A stretch of 64,000 bases of DNA from Lates calcarifer (Eukaryota; Chordata; Actinopteri; Centropomidae): assembly GCF_001640805.2 (NCBI RefSeq), contig NC_066844.1:12242723-12306722 (forward strand), read 5' to 3'. Shown piece after piece: positions 20,976-32,474 of the stretch; the first letter of the stretch is position 1, and each line of letters begins with the position of its first letter. Made by a program: the position numbers and the translations under genes. The notes under the pieces are model-generated. The model did not search any database. It was not told the DNA's origin and saw only the letters and a list, made by a program, of their open reading frames with translations.

Positions 20976-22017
20976 AGCTGATGAGTTAGCATTTTCTATA
21001 CAGCCAGTACATGGTCATGCCAGGCTGGTGACCTGTTTGAACCACACAGGTTACACACATGTCAAGGCAACCACCAATAAATAAAGTAAACCAATAATAA
21101 GCTAACAATGTTTGTTTTGTGACTCTGGCACACATTTAAGTTTAATGAGTTACAGCAATGTGCTGCATTAATGTGAATTAATAAAACTGTCCATCACATG
21201 TAGTTCAGCTTAACATAGTGTTTAGATAACATACATGTGGTTAATACTATTGCAACTTTTCACGTCATGGTGAGTAGAGTCTTAAACACGTTAGAATCTC
21301 TCTTTAGAAATGCTGGTTATTCATAAAATGATCACAATAAAGTGTTTTCATTTATACAATACACAATGTGTAGAAGATCATTCTGTCTGAGTCTGGTAAT
21401 TTAATATTGAAAGTACATGACAGTCTTCAAATGAAGCAGACATTCATGACCCTGACAGCTGGTATACATATTTGATCCACCATGTCTTAACCAGTGGTTG
21501 GCCGCGCATTTCACACCCAGGCTTTCACTGTTGTCCTAGCTCTACCCCATCTCTTAATAGGCTACATTAATACCTTAAAATCACAGTTACAGAAACTATC
21601 AACAACATATAGAAATGAACAGACAGGCATATCATGTCAGGATAAATGCCATTACTAAAGTAATGCTATAAAAAACCCAAAATTAGTAAAGTAATGCTAT
21701 AAAAACCCAGTTAACACATTTCAATTCAATAGGTCCCCACACACTGCAGCCACAGCTGTGCCACACATCATCTCCAGCAGAAGCATCAATTTTAACTAAT
21801 AAAATGACAGACATAAAAAATAAAATACAAGTAAAATGCATTTTACTCACTGAAACTGCAGATTATTTGTAGACAAAAAATGTCTCTGTCAAGCAGACAT
21901 TCTCAGCCCTAAAGCGAATTGAAAGTTATCTGAGAAATACTACTGGGCAGACTTGACTTTCAGCATTAGCCTCCATAACGATAGAAAAGGACTTACTGTT
22001 GGAACTGAGACACACAA
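20976..22017. other. Gene-free stretch
   Basis: AT-rich sequence with no recognised gene. 'taaagtaatgctataaaaa' occurs twice in tandem (21656-21705), a 31-bp local duplication. No RNA gene is visible. Confidence 0.5.
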
Positions 22018-22853
22018 TTCAATTCAATTCAATTTTATTTATATAGTGCAGAATCAGGACAAAAGTCATCTCAAGGCACTTGTCATATTGAGCATGGAAA
22101 GATATAGCAAGGAAAAACTTACTTTTAAGAGGTAGAATCCTCAAGCAGGACCAGACCATAAGTTGTTAACATGTACAAACTGAAGCCTATCAGATAGACA
22201 GAACTTAGACCAGTTTAAGTCAGTTTAAGTCTATCAATGCCAATAAAATGCTCCAGTCTCTTCAAAAAGGATGTGATGGTCAATTGTATCAAAAGCAGCA
22301 CTAAGATCTAACAAGACAAGTATAGAGACAAATCCATTGATGTGATTAGGAGGTCATTTGTAATTTAGACAAGTGCCGTCTCTGTGCTATGATGCATTCT
22401 AAATCCTAACTGAAAATCCTCAAATAAACTATTATCCTGTAGAAAGCCACATAGCTGTTTTGCAACTGCTTTCTCCAGGATCTTAGAAAGAAAAGGGAGG
22501 TTAGATATCGGTCTATACTTGGCAAATACATCTGGAACAAGAGTAGGCTTTTTCAAAAGAGGTTTGATTACAGCTACTTTATAAGATTGTGGCACATAGC
22601 CTCTTTGTAAGGACAGGTTAATAATATCCAGTACAGAGTTGCTAATTAAGGGTAAGGCTTCCTTAAGCGGCCTAGTGGGGATGGGGTCTAAAAGACAGGT
22701 GGAAGGTTTAGATAAAGAAATAGTTGAAGTGAGCTGGTGGCAATGGGAGTGAAACAGTCTAGATTAGGTGTTACAGTTGTCTCTAGGAATCCTGAGTTTT
22801 GGCTTAATTTAGAGCTGGTTGAGGGCAGAAGGTGGTGAATATTGTCTCTAATG
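22018..22853 (-). pseudogene. LINE reverse-transcriptase part and 3' tail (L2/CR1-like)
   Basis: On the minus strand the 76-codon frame at 22365-22595 contains 'KYRPISNLPFLSKILEK' and 'LGFRMHHSTETALV', the reverse-transcriptase finger and palm blocks of a fish L2/CR1-like non-LTR element. The 3' end is a pentanucleotide (TTGAA)n-like tail at 22018-22040 ('caattcaattcaatt' on +), typical of these LINEs. The catalytic end of RT is missing or frameshifted. The 5' part resumes at 24126 across an R1 insertion. Confidence 0.8.
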
Positions 22854-22854
22854 G

Positions 22855-24125
22855 TTAGGGCCCGAGCATGAAGCGTGAGAAGGCCCTATTGGAATTGCTC
22901 AGATTATTAGGGCCCCAGCATGAAGTGTGTGAAGGCCCTATTTTAGTTGCTTGGATTACTATTACTCTTGTTACACTAAAATTGCCTTTTTGAGGGCCTA
23001 AATATGCTCAAAACGCACAAAACTTTGCACACACATCAGACCTGGCAAAGCCTGGGGCTCCATAGCACCCCCCTGAACATTTTCAAAACCCCCTTGCCAT
23101 TGGGTTTAGTTTGTCTAAGATGAACAAAATTCAGAGGCATTATGTAACATGCCTAGATGCACAAAAAAGTATCTTGACATCATGGCCTCAAACCTACAGG
23201 AAGTCGGCCATTTTAATTTTAATTTGAAAATTTTGCTCATTTTTGGCCATTTTTTGGCATTTGGGGATGTTGTATTTGATCAAACCCCTCCTACACATTT
23301 ATCATATCAACTAACCCAAACTTGGTCAGGATACTCTTAAGGCCTTTGTGATTAAAAGTTATTAAAAGATTTTGTTGACATCAAAGGGTGGCCATGGCAG
23401 CACTTCAAATTTCAATGCCTTGCCATGAAACAGGAAGTTGCGTTAACTGTAACTCAGCCATGCTTTGTTCAATCTGCCCCACATTTCAGAGTTTTGAAAA
23501 GGTTCCTGGCATGAACACACCCACATGTCAATATTTACAAAAAGTTATGGTACCACACTACTGACAACAGGAAATGACATGTTTTAGACTTTGACATTCT
23601 GTTATTAGCAGGTTGACGTGATCCACTTCAGACTTGGTCAGGAAAGCCTTAAGGCCTTCATAATGCCTTATTGTGGAAAATTTGGATGTCTCACCATGAA
23701 GCAGGAAGTTGATATAACTCAAACATACTTTGTCAAATCTGCCCCAAATTTCACACGTTTGACAACAGGCCTGTCCTGAACCAGTATATGGATATAATCA
23801 TAGTGCCACCTATTGGTAACAGGAAATGATGTGCTTTATCTAAGTAGGTTGATCTGATTGACCTCAAATGTGGTCAGACAAGCATTAAGATCATAATGGT
23901 GCTATATTGTGAAAACTGTGAGTCTTCATGGGACACCCTTGCTGTGGCGCCATGGCGAATTGTGATGCTTCACCATTAAACAGGAAGTTGTTGTAACTCC
24001 CATATGCACTGTCCAATCTGCCCTAAACTTAAAATATAAAATTGTCATGGCCTGAACACATCTGCAAACCAGTTTTCAGTCATAGTATTAGCGCCACCTA
24101 CTGGAAAGAAGAAATGTAATACTGA
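22855..24125 (+). repeat. R1 dispersed repeat, long copy inserted in LINE
   Basis: A short R1 start (22855-22905) is followed by a second full start at 22907 ('ttagggccccagcatgaag'). The body holds three tandem internal units of about 270 bp, each with 'caggaagttg...gtaactc', 'caatctgcccc' and 'acctaytggnaacagg' blocks, near 23429, 23702 and 23980. The 3' GGGCCC end is missing. LINE sequence lies on both sides, so R1 entered, or recombined into, the LINE. Confidence 0.8.
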
Positions 24126-25140
24126 TATGCTTTCTCAGTGAGTTTATCACATCCACCACGAGTAATAGGCAGCTCTGGCATTACAGAGGGCCTTCTTATA
24201 CCTTTTCAGACTGCCTAGCCAGGCTAAGCGTGATTCTTCCAGTTTGGTGATACGGCTACATGTTTTTTGTTTTAGTGTACGGGTTTGAGAGTTTAACCAT
24301 GGAGCTAGCCTCTTTTGCTTTATTTCTTTCTTTTTTAGGGGCAATAGATTCTAAAATTGTACATAGTGAGCCTGCAATGCTGTCTACAAGATGATCAAGT
24401 TGGAAGGGAATAAAGCTAATGTGGGAGTCTTCTGTTAAATTGAAATCTGGCAATGAAGTTAGGACAGAGGGAATCACTTCCATTAATTTAGCTACCACAC
24501 TATCAGAAAGATTTCTAGTAAGGAAATTTGTGCCTGTTGATACGTAATACAGCAACAGGAATTCAATAGTGATCTGATAAAAGTGGATTCTGTGGGAAAA
24601 CTATTAGATGTTCAGTATCAATACCATAGGCCAAAACAAGGTCAAGGGTATGATTAAAACATACTGAGAGAAGCCAATAAAGTCCAGTAATGAAGTAAAT
24701 ACTGAGCAAAGGCTGTCATTGTCCATTTGAATATTAAAGTCACCTACTATAATGACTTTATCTGTTCTAAGTACTAAACTCGATATCAACTCTGAGAATT
24801 CGATAAGAAGTCAGAGTATGGGCCACAAGGGCAGTAAATTATGACAAACAGAATTTGCTTTAGTGTTTTCCACTTGTGTGACAAGCTAAGAACAAGGCTT
24901 TCAAATGAATTATAACTGAGTTTAGGTTTAGTGTTAATTAATAGACTGGAATCAAAAATGGCTGCAACACCACCTCCTCAGCCAGTGTCTTAGGGGATGT
25001 GAGAATTAATATGACTGGGGGGTGGATTAATTCAGGCAAACATATTCATCCTGACACAGCCAGGTTTCAGTCAGACAGAATAAATCAAGATGGAAATCTG
25101 AAATCAAATCATTTACTACTACTGTAGATAACCTCTACAA
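24126..25140 (-). pseudogene. LINE endonuclease part (same L2/CR1-like element)
   Basis: Minus-strand frames at 24604-24789 include 'KVIIVGDFNIQMDN', the apurinic-endonuclease GDFN motif of non-LTR retrotransposons. The frames 24256-24555 and 24147-24344 cover the linker to RT ('PLKKKEIKQKRLAPWLNS'). They are separated by stops and frameshifts. In orientation and order (endonuclease upstream of RT on the minus strand) it pairs with 22018-22853. No functional product is expected. Confidence 0.8.
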
Positions 25141-25637
25141 CAGAGTCATTTAACTTTTCCTCCTCCTTCAGCCATTGTGGGTTGAGAAAACAGCTAATTA
25201 AATCTATACTAACATGTATTAGCTTGCGCAAGTAGCTATACATGCAGTTTGCTAGCTCTGACCAGCACAATTTCTGAGTGTCCAATCAAATCACATGGAA
25301 ATGCCAACATTAGTGCAGGCCTGCTAGAAGGCCCTGATCTCACCAACTTGAAATTTGATTGATTAAAGGATCCACAAGGTAACAGTTTCATTGCCATTTT
25401 GAATTACAGTGGCCTGCACTGTTGATTCTGAAGGCCTCAGAGCAGATTTCTTTTAACATGGCAACACAGGGCTGAAATCCAAAAAGCTCTAACATAAACA
25501 GACTGTATTGGAAGCAGTACATCCCAATGAGATGAAGAGAATAGATTATTGGGAACAATTTAATACATATAGTATTTATGAAAAAAAAAACATATGAATA
25601 ATGAATATAATTAATGGATGAATTAACAAGTAGTGAA
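25141..25637. other. Gene-free stretch
   Basis: No recognisable gene or repeat. An A-run of ten lies at about 25580-25590. The 103-aa minus-strand frame (25388-25699) runs into the LTR-like segment and has no family resemblance. Confidence 0.45.
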
Positions 25638-25981
25638 TGTTGTGGAAATTTTCTCAGCTGCTGGTGAAGAATAAAATAGAGACTTCTGCCGGCCGACAAA
25701 GTTTTATTTTCCTTGCAAGAAAAAGGTCAGTCACCACCCGAGCAGTCAGGAGATGGCAAAAGACCCCGAGCATAGGGACATCTAGACCTTTATACCTGAG
25801 GAATGCCCCTAAAGGGGAACAAAGGATCCTTGATCTTGTTGGTCCTTGGCACCCCTTTGTCTGCCACTGGAAGTGGCATCCCACCCCTGGGGTGAGCTTT
25901 GACACCTGGGGCATCCCACAGAATCCACATCCTGATGAGAATGCAAACAAGCAAATGGTCTAGACGTCACAAATGGCTACA
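25638..25981 (-). mobile_element. Solo LTR-like segment
   Basis: On the minus strand it reads TGTAGCC...CCACAACA (TG...CA ends). It holds a TATA box ('aggtataaagg', near 25790-25800) and AATAAA ('gaaaataaaac', near 25700-25710) in the order U3-TATA-R-poly(A). GC-rich R/U5 sequence follows. No primer-binding site or matching flanking duplication was found, so the right boundary is provisional. Confidence 0.5.
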
Positions 25982-27164
25982 GATAAAGATAATGAAATTT
26001 GCCATTACATGAACAATTTACAGTCAACTGTAACTATTTAAGAAATTATAAATAAATTACAGCTACGGAGCAAGATAAAGAAGATCTTAACTGTCGCAAG
26101 ACAAGTTTGAGAAGAAGAAGAGATAGTTGAATCCCACTAACAAGTACAAATTACAGAGGAAATGAAAAAATAATATATAGCTTACAGTGTAAATGTACAA
26201 GACTGCCACTTTAACAAGAATATACATGTATATGGCCATAATACTGCTGACAAACCTGCAAGCCTTGTCAGTGTTCCCCAGATTGTCACCAGCCTTCCTC
26301 CTGTAGCTCTGGGTGGAGACAGAAGATAATCTTCATGTCTGGATACTGCAGGTGGAGGTGGTGCAGGTCCTCCTTTACTGCTGCAACAAGGTTGTAGATG
26401 TCTCAAATGATCCAAACCATGGCTGATGTAAATGTGTCATATCATGGGCAGAAAAAGGCAAAAGAAACACCACTCTGAGTATGTAGATGAGTTTTATGCT
26501 ATTAATCTGGAGATACATGATATCCTCTGTATAGTTGTATAAAACAGTCTGCTGTGCTGTTGTACAGCAGATAGTAATAGAATAGTACCTAGTACTCACT
26601 TCTGTGGGATTGTTTGGATATACAGTCCATAATGGTCGCCAGCACCCAGTGATGTTAGTTATTCTGACAGAGAGAGAAAAAATAGTTTCAATAGACATTT
26701 TGCTGCTGGTCATCAATAAATGAACTGGACTTGCAAAAAATAGCCTACACTTGACTAAACTTAATTAACGTACACTCAAAACTCTGAACTGCACCTATAA
26801 TTCATTTAACTGGGAGAAGACGTATTAACCAATACGAGTGATAGATGATGTAGCAGTAACTTGATAAAATTACATGATTTTCATCTGCTGATGTGCTGGC
26901 TCTTAAACAGTCCAGACACCAACAAATAACAATAATAGCATTAATAAACTGTTAACTACAGGAGACTTCTCTACAACTTTCTCATATACAGTCTCTTGTT
27001 AGCAACTTGGCACGGCAAACCTGTAAGCCCTGTGCTGACAGGTTGCCAGTGTAGATGGGCGGGCATAGTGTCCTCATGTTTTCAATTGAATCCACCTACT
27101 TGCTCTTTCCAAACTCTGCCCTCTTGTTAAATATAGTCACTTCTGTTTTTTGTTTTTTGTTTTT
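25982..27164. other. Gene-free stretch
   Basis: No gene, RNA gene or clear repeat recognised. Minus-strand ORFs at 26182-26415 and 26375-26716 have no family resemblance and no splice context. Confidence 0.45.
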
Positions 27165-27302
27165 TTTTTTTTTGGTTGCAAAATAACCAAGATGGTGATG
27201 GCCAAATTCCAAACTTGAGGCTTCAAAACAGCAATTCACCACCTGGTGAAGTCACAGTGGTTACGTCCATTTTTATATACAGCCTATGGTTAAACAACCA
27301 TT
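27165..27302 (+). repeat. R3 dispersed repeat tail
   Basis: 'ccaagatggtgatggcc', 'ttgaggcttcaaaacagc', 'gtcacagtggttacgtcc' and 'atatacagcctatgg' appear in the order I know from the tail of the same fish repeat as 20640-20975. Confidence 0.55.
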
Positions 27303-27409
27303 GCCATACCAATATCAGATGCCAACATAGACACATCACGTGTTCCACAATCAACTACCACAAAGTAATCTTTGTGATGAATAATGGCTTCAGTTGTTAT
27401 ACCTGATAC

Positions 27410-27595
27410 CTGGAATCTTCTGGAGCCATTCTTCCAAACTGGGACTTAATTAAACCCCTGATTTTCATATGACCACTTAATCTTCCATCAGGGTAATCAG
27501 TAGAATTTCACTTTGGTGATCAAAGGGCCCTGGGATCAAACCACTAACCTTCTAATCAGGAAGCACCCACTTTACCTGGTGAGCCACTGAAGACC
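27410..27595 (-). mobile_element. tRNA-derived SINE
   Basis: Minus strand starts 'gtggctcaccaggtaaagtg' (A-box region) with 'ggttagtggtttgatcccag' (B box GGTTTGATCCC) about 35 bases on, then a unique body. Good pol III box spacing, but no tRNA fold beyond the head. Confidence 0.7.
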
Positions 27596-27679
27596 ATACT
27601 GCAGAACTCATGAAAAGTTATATATACAAACCATTCAGGTTATATATACAGTGTATATACAGTGTATATACATGGTGTA

Positions 27680-28089
27680 AATTACTCCCTTCAGAGAGCA
27701 GCACAAACTGTCTCTAACAAGGACAGAAAAAGGAGTGTGATGCCCAGATGCACAACTGTGCAAGAAGACAAATATCTGAGTGTGTTGTTTACGACAGATG
27801 CCTCACAGGTTGTCAACTGGCAGCTGCACTAAACAGTACCCGTCGAACACCAGTGTCAGCATCAACAGGGAAGAGGCGACTTCAGGACGCTGGACTTCAT
27901 GGTGGAATTGCAAAGAAAAAGCCATATCTCAGACTGTCCAATAAAAAGAAAAGACTGAAATGCGAAAAAGAGCTCATTGGACACTGGAAGACTGGAAGAA
28001 GGTGTTGTGGACAGATGAGTATATATAAAAAAAGTGATCCCAAACTTTTATATATACATATATATATATATAAAAGTTTGGGATCACTT
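27680..28089 (+). pseudogene. Tc1-like transposase remnant with 3' end
   Basis: Frame 27748-28015 reads as the middle of a Tc1-family transposase, e.g. 'NSTRRTPVSASTGKRRLQDA' and 'KKKPYLRLSNKKKRL', up to a region equal to the first catalytic Asp block ('VLWTDES' in intact relatives) where the frame is disturbed. The helix-turn-helix start and the C-terminal half are missing. It is followed at 28032 by 'agtgatcccaaactttt', the usual 3' end of such elements, so the interior was deleted. No active enzyme. Confidence 0.8.
28032..28089. repeat. 19-bp palindrome around (TA)n
   Basis: 'aagtgatcccaaactttta' at 28032-28050 is perfectly inverted at 28071-28089, with a 20-base TA-rich loop. A third copy of the motif is at about 30021-30039. 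Confidence 0.9.
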
Positions 28090-28093
28090 GGAA

Positions 28094-28096
<3 letters not shown>

Positions 28097-28191
<95 letters not shown>

Positions 28192-28192
28192 A
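28097..28192. repeat. (TA)n(TG)n(TA)n(TG)n microsatellite
   Basis: Alternating blocks of TA and TG dinucleotides. ORFs crossing it (27748-28200, 27897-28328, 27974-28216) are low-complexity Tyr/Ile and Cys/Val or His/Thr stretches. Confidence 0.95.
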
Positions 28193-28860
28193 TTCCTTGA
28201 GCACTTAAGGAGTTGAGAATGAAAATATACAGCAGCACTCTGTACACAATGACAGATAGAGATCTGGGATCAGAGGAGGACACACAGTTTGTATGGCAGT
28301 GAATGAGAGCCTGACTCCAACTTCCCAATCAATTAAGGTTTACACCACAAATATAAAACCTTAGTGTACTTAGATGTTAACTTGATGAGAGACAGGAAGC
28401 TTTAAGACACATGATGATGCCTTTATGTGCATATTGAGATAAACCTTTTTTGGTCCCCTAAGTACTCCTGCATGCTTTGTATCAAAATGTTCAGCTTTTC
28501 CTGGACATTCTGGCTTGTATTCAACTTTTTGCTGCTGTTTATTATTATTTTTAATCAATTAACCCTCCTGGGTCCTTGTACATTTTTTTTTTGTGTGTGT
28601 GTGTTTTCTGAATTTTATTTTTGCATAACTTTGGCTGTGTTGATGCAAATGGCATAAAATTTGACTAGGTTGTGTATTTTGGGGGGAATTGTAATTTTTC
28701 ATGATATTTTTTTCTTTCATTTGCCTTTTAAACTAAAAACTAGAAACCTCCCTACCTCTGCAGTAGAGCAATCTGTGTCCCTTCTGCATTTTTTGTGCCA
28801 TTGTCTCCCATTCATAATGCATTTTTCGAATACACTACCATTGCAATTTGATTTCTATTT

Positions 28861-28902
<42 letters not shown>

Positions 28903-29873
28903 GTTTTCATTCCCTGGTGTTGAAATCCCCTTAAAATTTCATGTTTTATTGTTTTCCTCTAGGTGAAGATATTTTTTCATGCACTGTAAATATACCACTG
29001 ACAGACATAATCTTTTTTACATCATCATATATTATCATGCACTGCAGGCCAAGTCAATAAATATTTGAAGCTATAATGTTTTGGGTGTATTTTATGGATA
29101 TCATAGTGTGGTGTGCATGTGTATGTTTAGGAATGAATGTGTATGAGTGTGTGTGTTTGTGTGTGTAAGTATATGTAAGTGGGTGCAGCTAGAAGACACT
29201 TACTGCTCCCATCAGGTTCAAAGCAAATCGATAATGGTTTCTCATCATGCACATGCACCTACACAGAGGCCCACACACACTCATACATGCACTCCTTCAA
29301 ATAATAGAAACATCGGGCATCTTGCAGGATTTCAAAGGCTTCCCCACTAACTGACACCAAAGAAAAGCCTAGGAAAGTCTGGCTTTGTTTACACAGGTGC
29401 AATTGCAGGTAAACACGTAAGTACATTTCACATGGTTTGGAGCTCATTTCTTCCTGACTGTCAAGATGAGCAGACACAGCTTCAGATGCTGCAATGTGAC
29501 CCAAGATGGAGATTATGGAGGGAGGTGAGTCCATTTTGGCTTCATCAACTGATGAAGATACATCTGATGAAGATACAGTGGATGATGTGGATTTTGTACC
29601 GGGGTCCATGACAGCACTGACATGGAAGAGCAACCAGAGGAGGAGGGAGAGAGGGAGAGGTGAGGGAGAGTAGAATAGTATATATGTATGTATACATATG
29701 TATGTATGTATATATATCTAGGTCATTGTGGAAATTACCAACCTGCAGGGGCAGTGTAAACAATGACAACTGGGCACCTGTGGATCCAATAGAGATCAGA
29801 GGCTACATCCTAGCTGCTGTACCGCTCACGGGTGAATCGACCCACAGCCTGTAGGGGGAACACACCAGATGAT
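28193..29873 (+). repeat. 1.7-kb segmental duplication, copy A
   Basis: Matches 30091-31774 base for base apart from about seven substitutions and a two-base length change in a T-run (T38 at 28864-28901). Contents: an R2-like piece (28440-28555), the junction TTAA-CCC at 28559, GT-rich stretches and a short acidic frame at about 29517-29660. No known gene is contained. Confidence 0.95.
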
Positions 29874-29964
29874 CCCAGATCTCTATCTGTCATTGTGTAC
29901 AGAGTGCTGCTGTATATTTTCATTCTCAACTCCTTAAGTGCTCAAGGAATACACACACACACAT

Positions 29965-30016
<52 letters not shown>

Positions 30017-30037
30017 TTCCAAGTGATCCCAAACTTT

Positions 30038-30090
<53 letters not shown>
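29874..30090. repeat. Inverted spacer between duplication copies
   Basis: 29870-29949 is the reverse complement of the first 80 bases of each copy (28193-28272). It is followed by (CA)n(TA)n, then the inverted Tc1-end motif 'ccaagtgatcccaaactttt', then (TA)n(TG)n. The spacer and the start of copy B can fold into a long hairpin. Confidence 0.9.
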
Positions 30091-30092
<2 letters not shown>

Positions 30093-30759
30093 TCCTTGAG
30101 CACTTAAGGAGTTGAGAATGAAAATATACAGCAGCACTCTGTACACAATGACAGATAGAGATCTGGGATCAGAGGAGGACACACAGTTTGTATGGCAGTG
30201 AATGAGAGCCTGACTCCAACTTCCCAATCAATTAAGGTTTACACCACAAATATAAAACCTTAGTGTACTTAGATGTTAACTTGATGAGAGACAGGAAGCT
30301 TTAAGACACATGATGATGCCTTTATGTGCATATTGAGATAAACCTTTTTTGGTCCCCTAAGTACTCCTGCATGCTTTGTATCAAAATGTTCAGCTTTTCC
30401 TGGACATTCTGGCTTGTATTCAACTTTTTGCTGCTGTTTATTATTATTTTTAATCAATTAACCCTCCTGGGTCCTCGTACATTTTTTTTTTGTGTGTGTG
30501 TGTTTTCTGAATTTTATTTTTGCATAACTTTGGCTGTGTTGATGCAAATGGCATAAAATTTGACTAGGTTGTGTATTTTGGGGGGAATTGTAATTTTTCA
30601 TGATATTTTTTTCTTTCATTTGCCTTTTAAACTAGAAACTAGAAACCTCCCTACCTCTGCAGTAGAGCAATCTGTGTCCCTTCTGCATTTTTTGTGCCAT
30701 TGTCTCCCATTCATAATGCATTTTTCGAATACACTACCATTGCAATTTGATTTCTATTT

Positions 30760-30803
<44 letters not shown>

Positions 30804-31774
30804 GTTTTCATTCCCTGGTGTTGAAATCCCCTTAAAATTTCATGTTTTATTGTTTTCCTCTAGGTGAAGATATTTTTTCATGCACTGTAAATATACCACT
30901 GACAGACATAATCTTTTTTACATCATCATATATTATCATGCACTGCAGGCCAAGTCAATAAATATTTGAAGCTATAATGTTTTGGGTGTATTTTATGGAT
31001 ATCATAGTGTGGTGTGCATGTGTATGTTTAGGAATGAATGTGTATGAGTGTGTGTGTTTGTGTGTGTAAGTATATGTAAGTGGGTGCAGCTAGAAGACAC
31101 TTACTGCTCCCATCAGGTTCAAAGCAAATCGATAATGGTTTCTCATCATGTACATGCACCTACACAGAGGCCCACACACACTCATACATGCACTCCTTCA
31201 AATAATAGAAACATCGGGCATCTTGCAGGATTTCAAAGGCTTCCCCACTAACTGACCCCAAAGAAAAGCCTAGGAAAGTCTGGCTTTGTTTACACAGGTG
31301 CAATTGCAGGTAAACACGTAAGTACATTTCACATGGTTTGGAGCTCATTTCTTCCTGACTGTCAAGATGAGCAGACACAGCTTCAGATGCTGCAATGTGA
31401 CCCAAGATGGAGATTATGGAGGAAGGTGAGTCCATTTTGGCTTCATCAACTGATGAAGATACATCTGATGAAGATACAGTGGATGATGTGGATTTTGTAC
31501 CGGGGTCCATGACAGCACTGACATGGAAGAGCAACCAGAGGAGGAGGGAGAGAGGGAGAGGTGAGGGAGAGTAGAATAGTATATATGTATGTATACATAT
31601 GTATGTATGTATATATATCTAGGTCATTGTGGAAATGACCAACCTGCAGGGGCAGTGTAAACAATGACAACTGGGCACCCGTGGATCCAATAGAGATCAG
31701 AGGCTACATCCTAGCTGCTGTACCGCTCACGGGTGAATCGACCCACAGCCTGTAGGGGGAACACACCAGATGAT
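30091..31774 (+). repeat. 1.7-kb segmental duplication, copy B
   Basis: Second copy of 28193-29873, same orientation, offset about 1.9 kb. Its T-run is T40 (30763-30802). Both copies end at the same base ('cacaccagatgat'), after which the flanks differ. Confidence 0.95.
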
Positions 31775-31789
31775 GAGCAACATGGTTTC

Positions 31790-32400
31790 TGTTGCAGATA
31801 GTATGCAGGAGTAGTTACAACCCAAACAGGGGTGGAAGCAGAGAGGAAAAACGGCTAAATGCAGTTTCAAAAGTTGGAAGAGAAGAGAGGAAATTCTCTG
31901 ACAGATGATCTGAGGAAGTTTGAACTTCCTAACAATTAAAATGGAAAGAATTAGGTCTCAGTTGAGGGGCTGAAATTCTAGCCTTGCCAATACACACCCA
32001 TTATAAACTCAAAAATTGTCAGAAATGAGTGTGAAATTTCTGTGATTATTCAAAAACTGTACAAGATATTTAAAAATGAATAATAGAATAATAGCTGAAA
32101 TGATTGTGACCTTTTTTTAAAGCTTAAATAAAGTTTTTAGCACAAAATATGCCAAAGTAGTTGAGTTTCCAAGAGGAGCACATTTTAGGGGATTTGAACT
32201 CCCCCTCCATTCAATTGAATGGGAAAAATGTTAGAGAAAAGGTTTAATATTTAATTAATAACTTAAATGATAGCAGACGTGTCCTCCAGAAGCTGAACGT
32301 TTTGATACTTGAATGGTTTCTGTAGCTCAAAGTATGTAGTACTAGTTAGCGACCAAAGAATTGAGGGATCAAAGAAAGGACAGTGCTACTCAGCTGCCCA
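31790..32400 (-). repeat. R2 dispersed repeat, inverted copy
   Basis: The minus strand reads 'cgctaactagtactacatac', 'accattcaagtatcaaaacg' and 'tcatttctgacaatttttga' in the order of the R2 copy at 12480-12840. Non-coding. Confidence 0.65.
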
Positions 32401-32474
32401 AGCCACCTGTCTGTCACCGAAAGCCTGGTGACTTTTTCACTATTTATATAATAGAAATAGAATGAATAGAATAG

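Noticed and set aside
27540..27590. Possible tRNA gene (B box GGTTTGATCCC on minus strand)
   Set aside because: Only the SINE head is tRNA-like; no acceptor stem pairing and a SINE body follows.
27748..28328. ORFs rich in Tyr/Ile and His/Thr or Cys/Val
   Set aside because: These parts are translations of TA, TG and CA dinucleotide repeats; only the first 90 codons of the + frame are meaningful (Tc1 remnant).
29259..29633. 124-aa minus-strand ORF in both duplication copies
   Set aside because: Preserved only because the copies are recent duplicates; Ser-rich frame complementary to the acidic repeat-like codons, no family resemblance.
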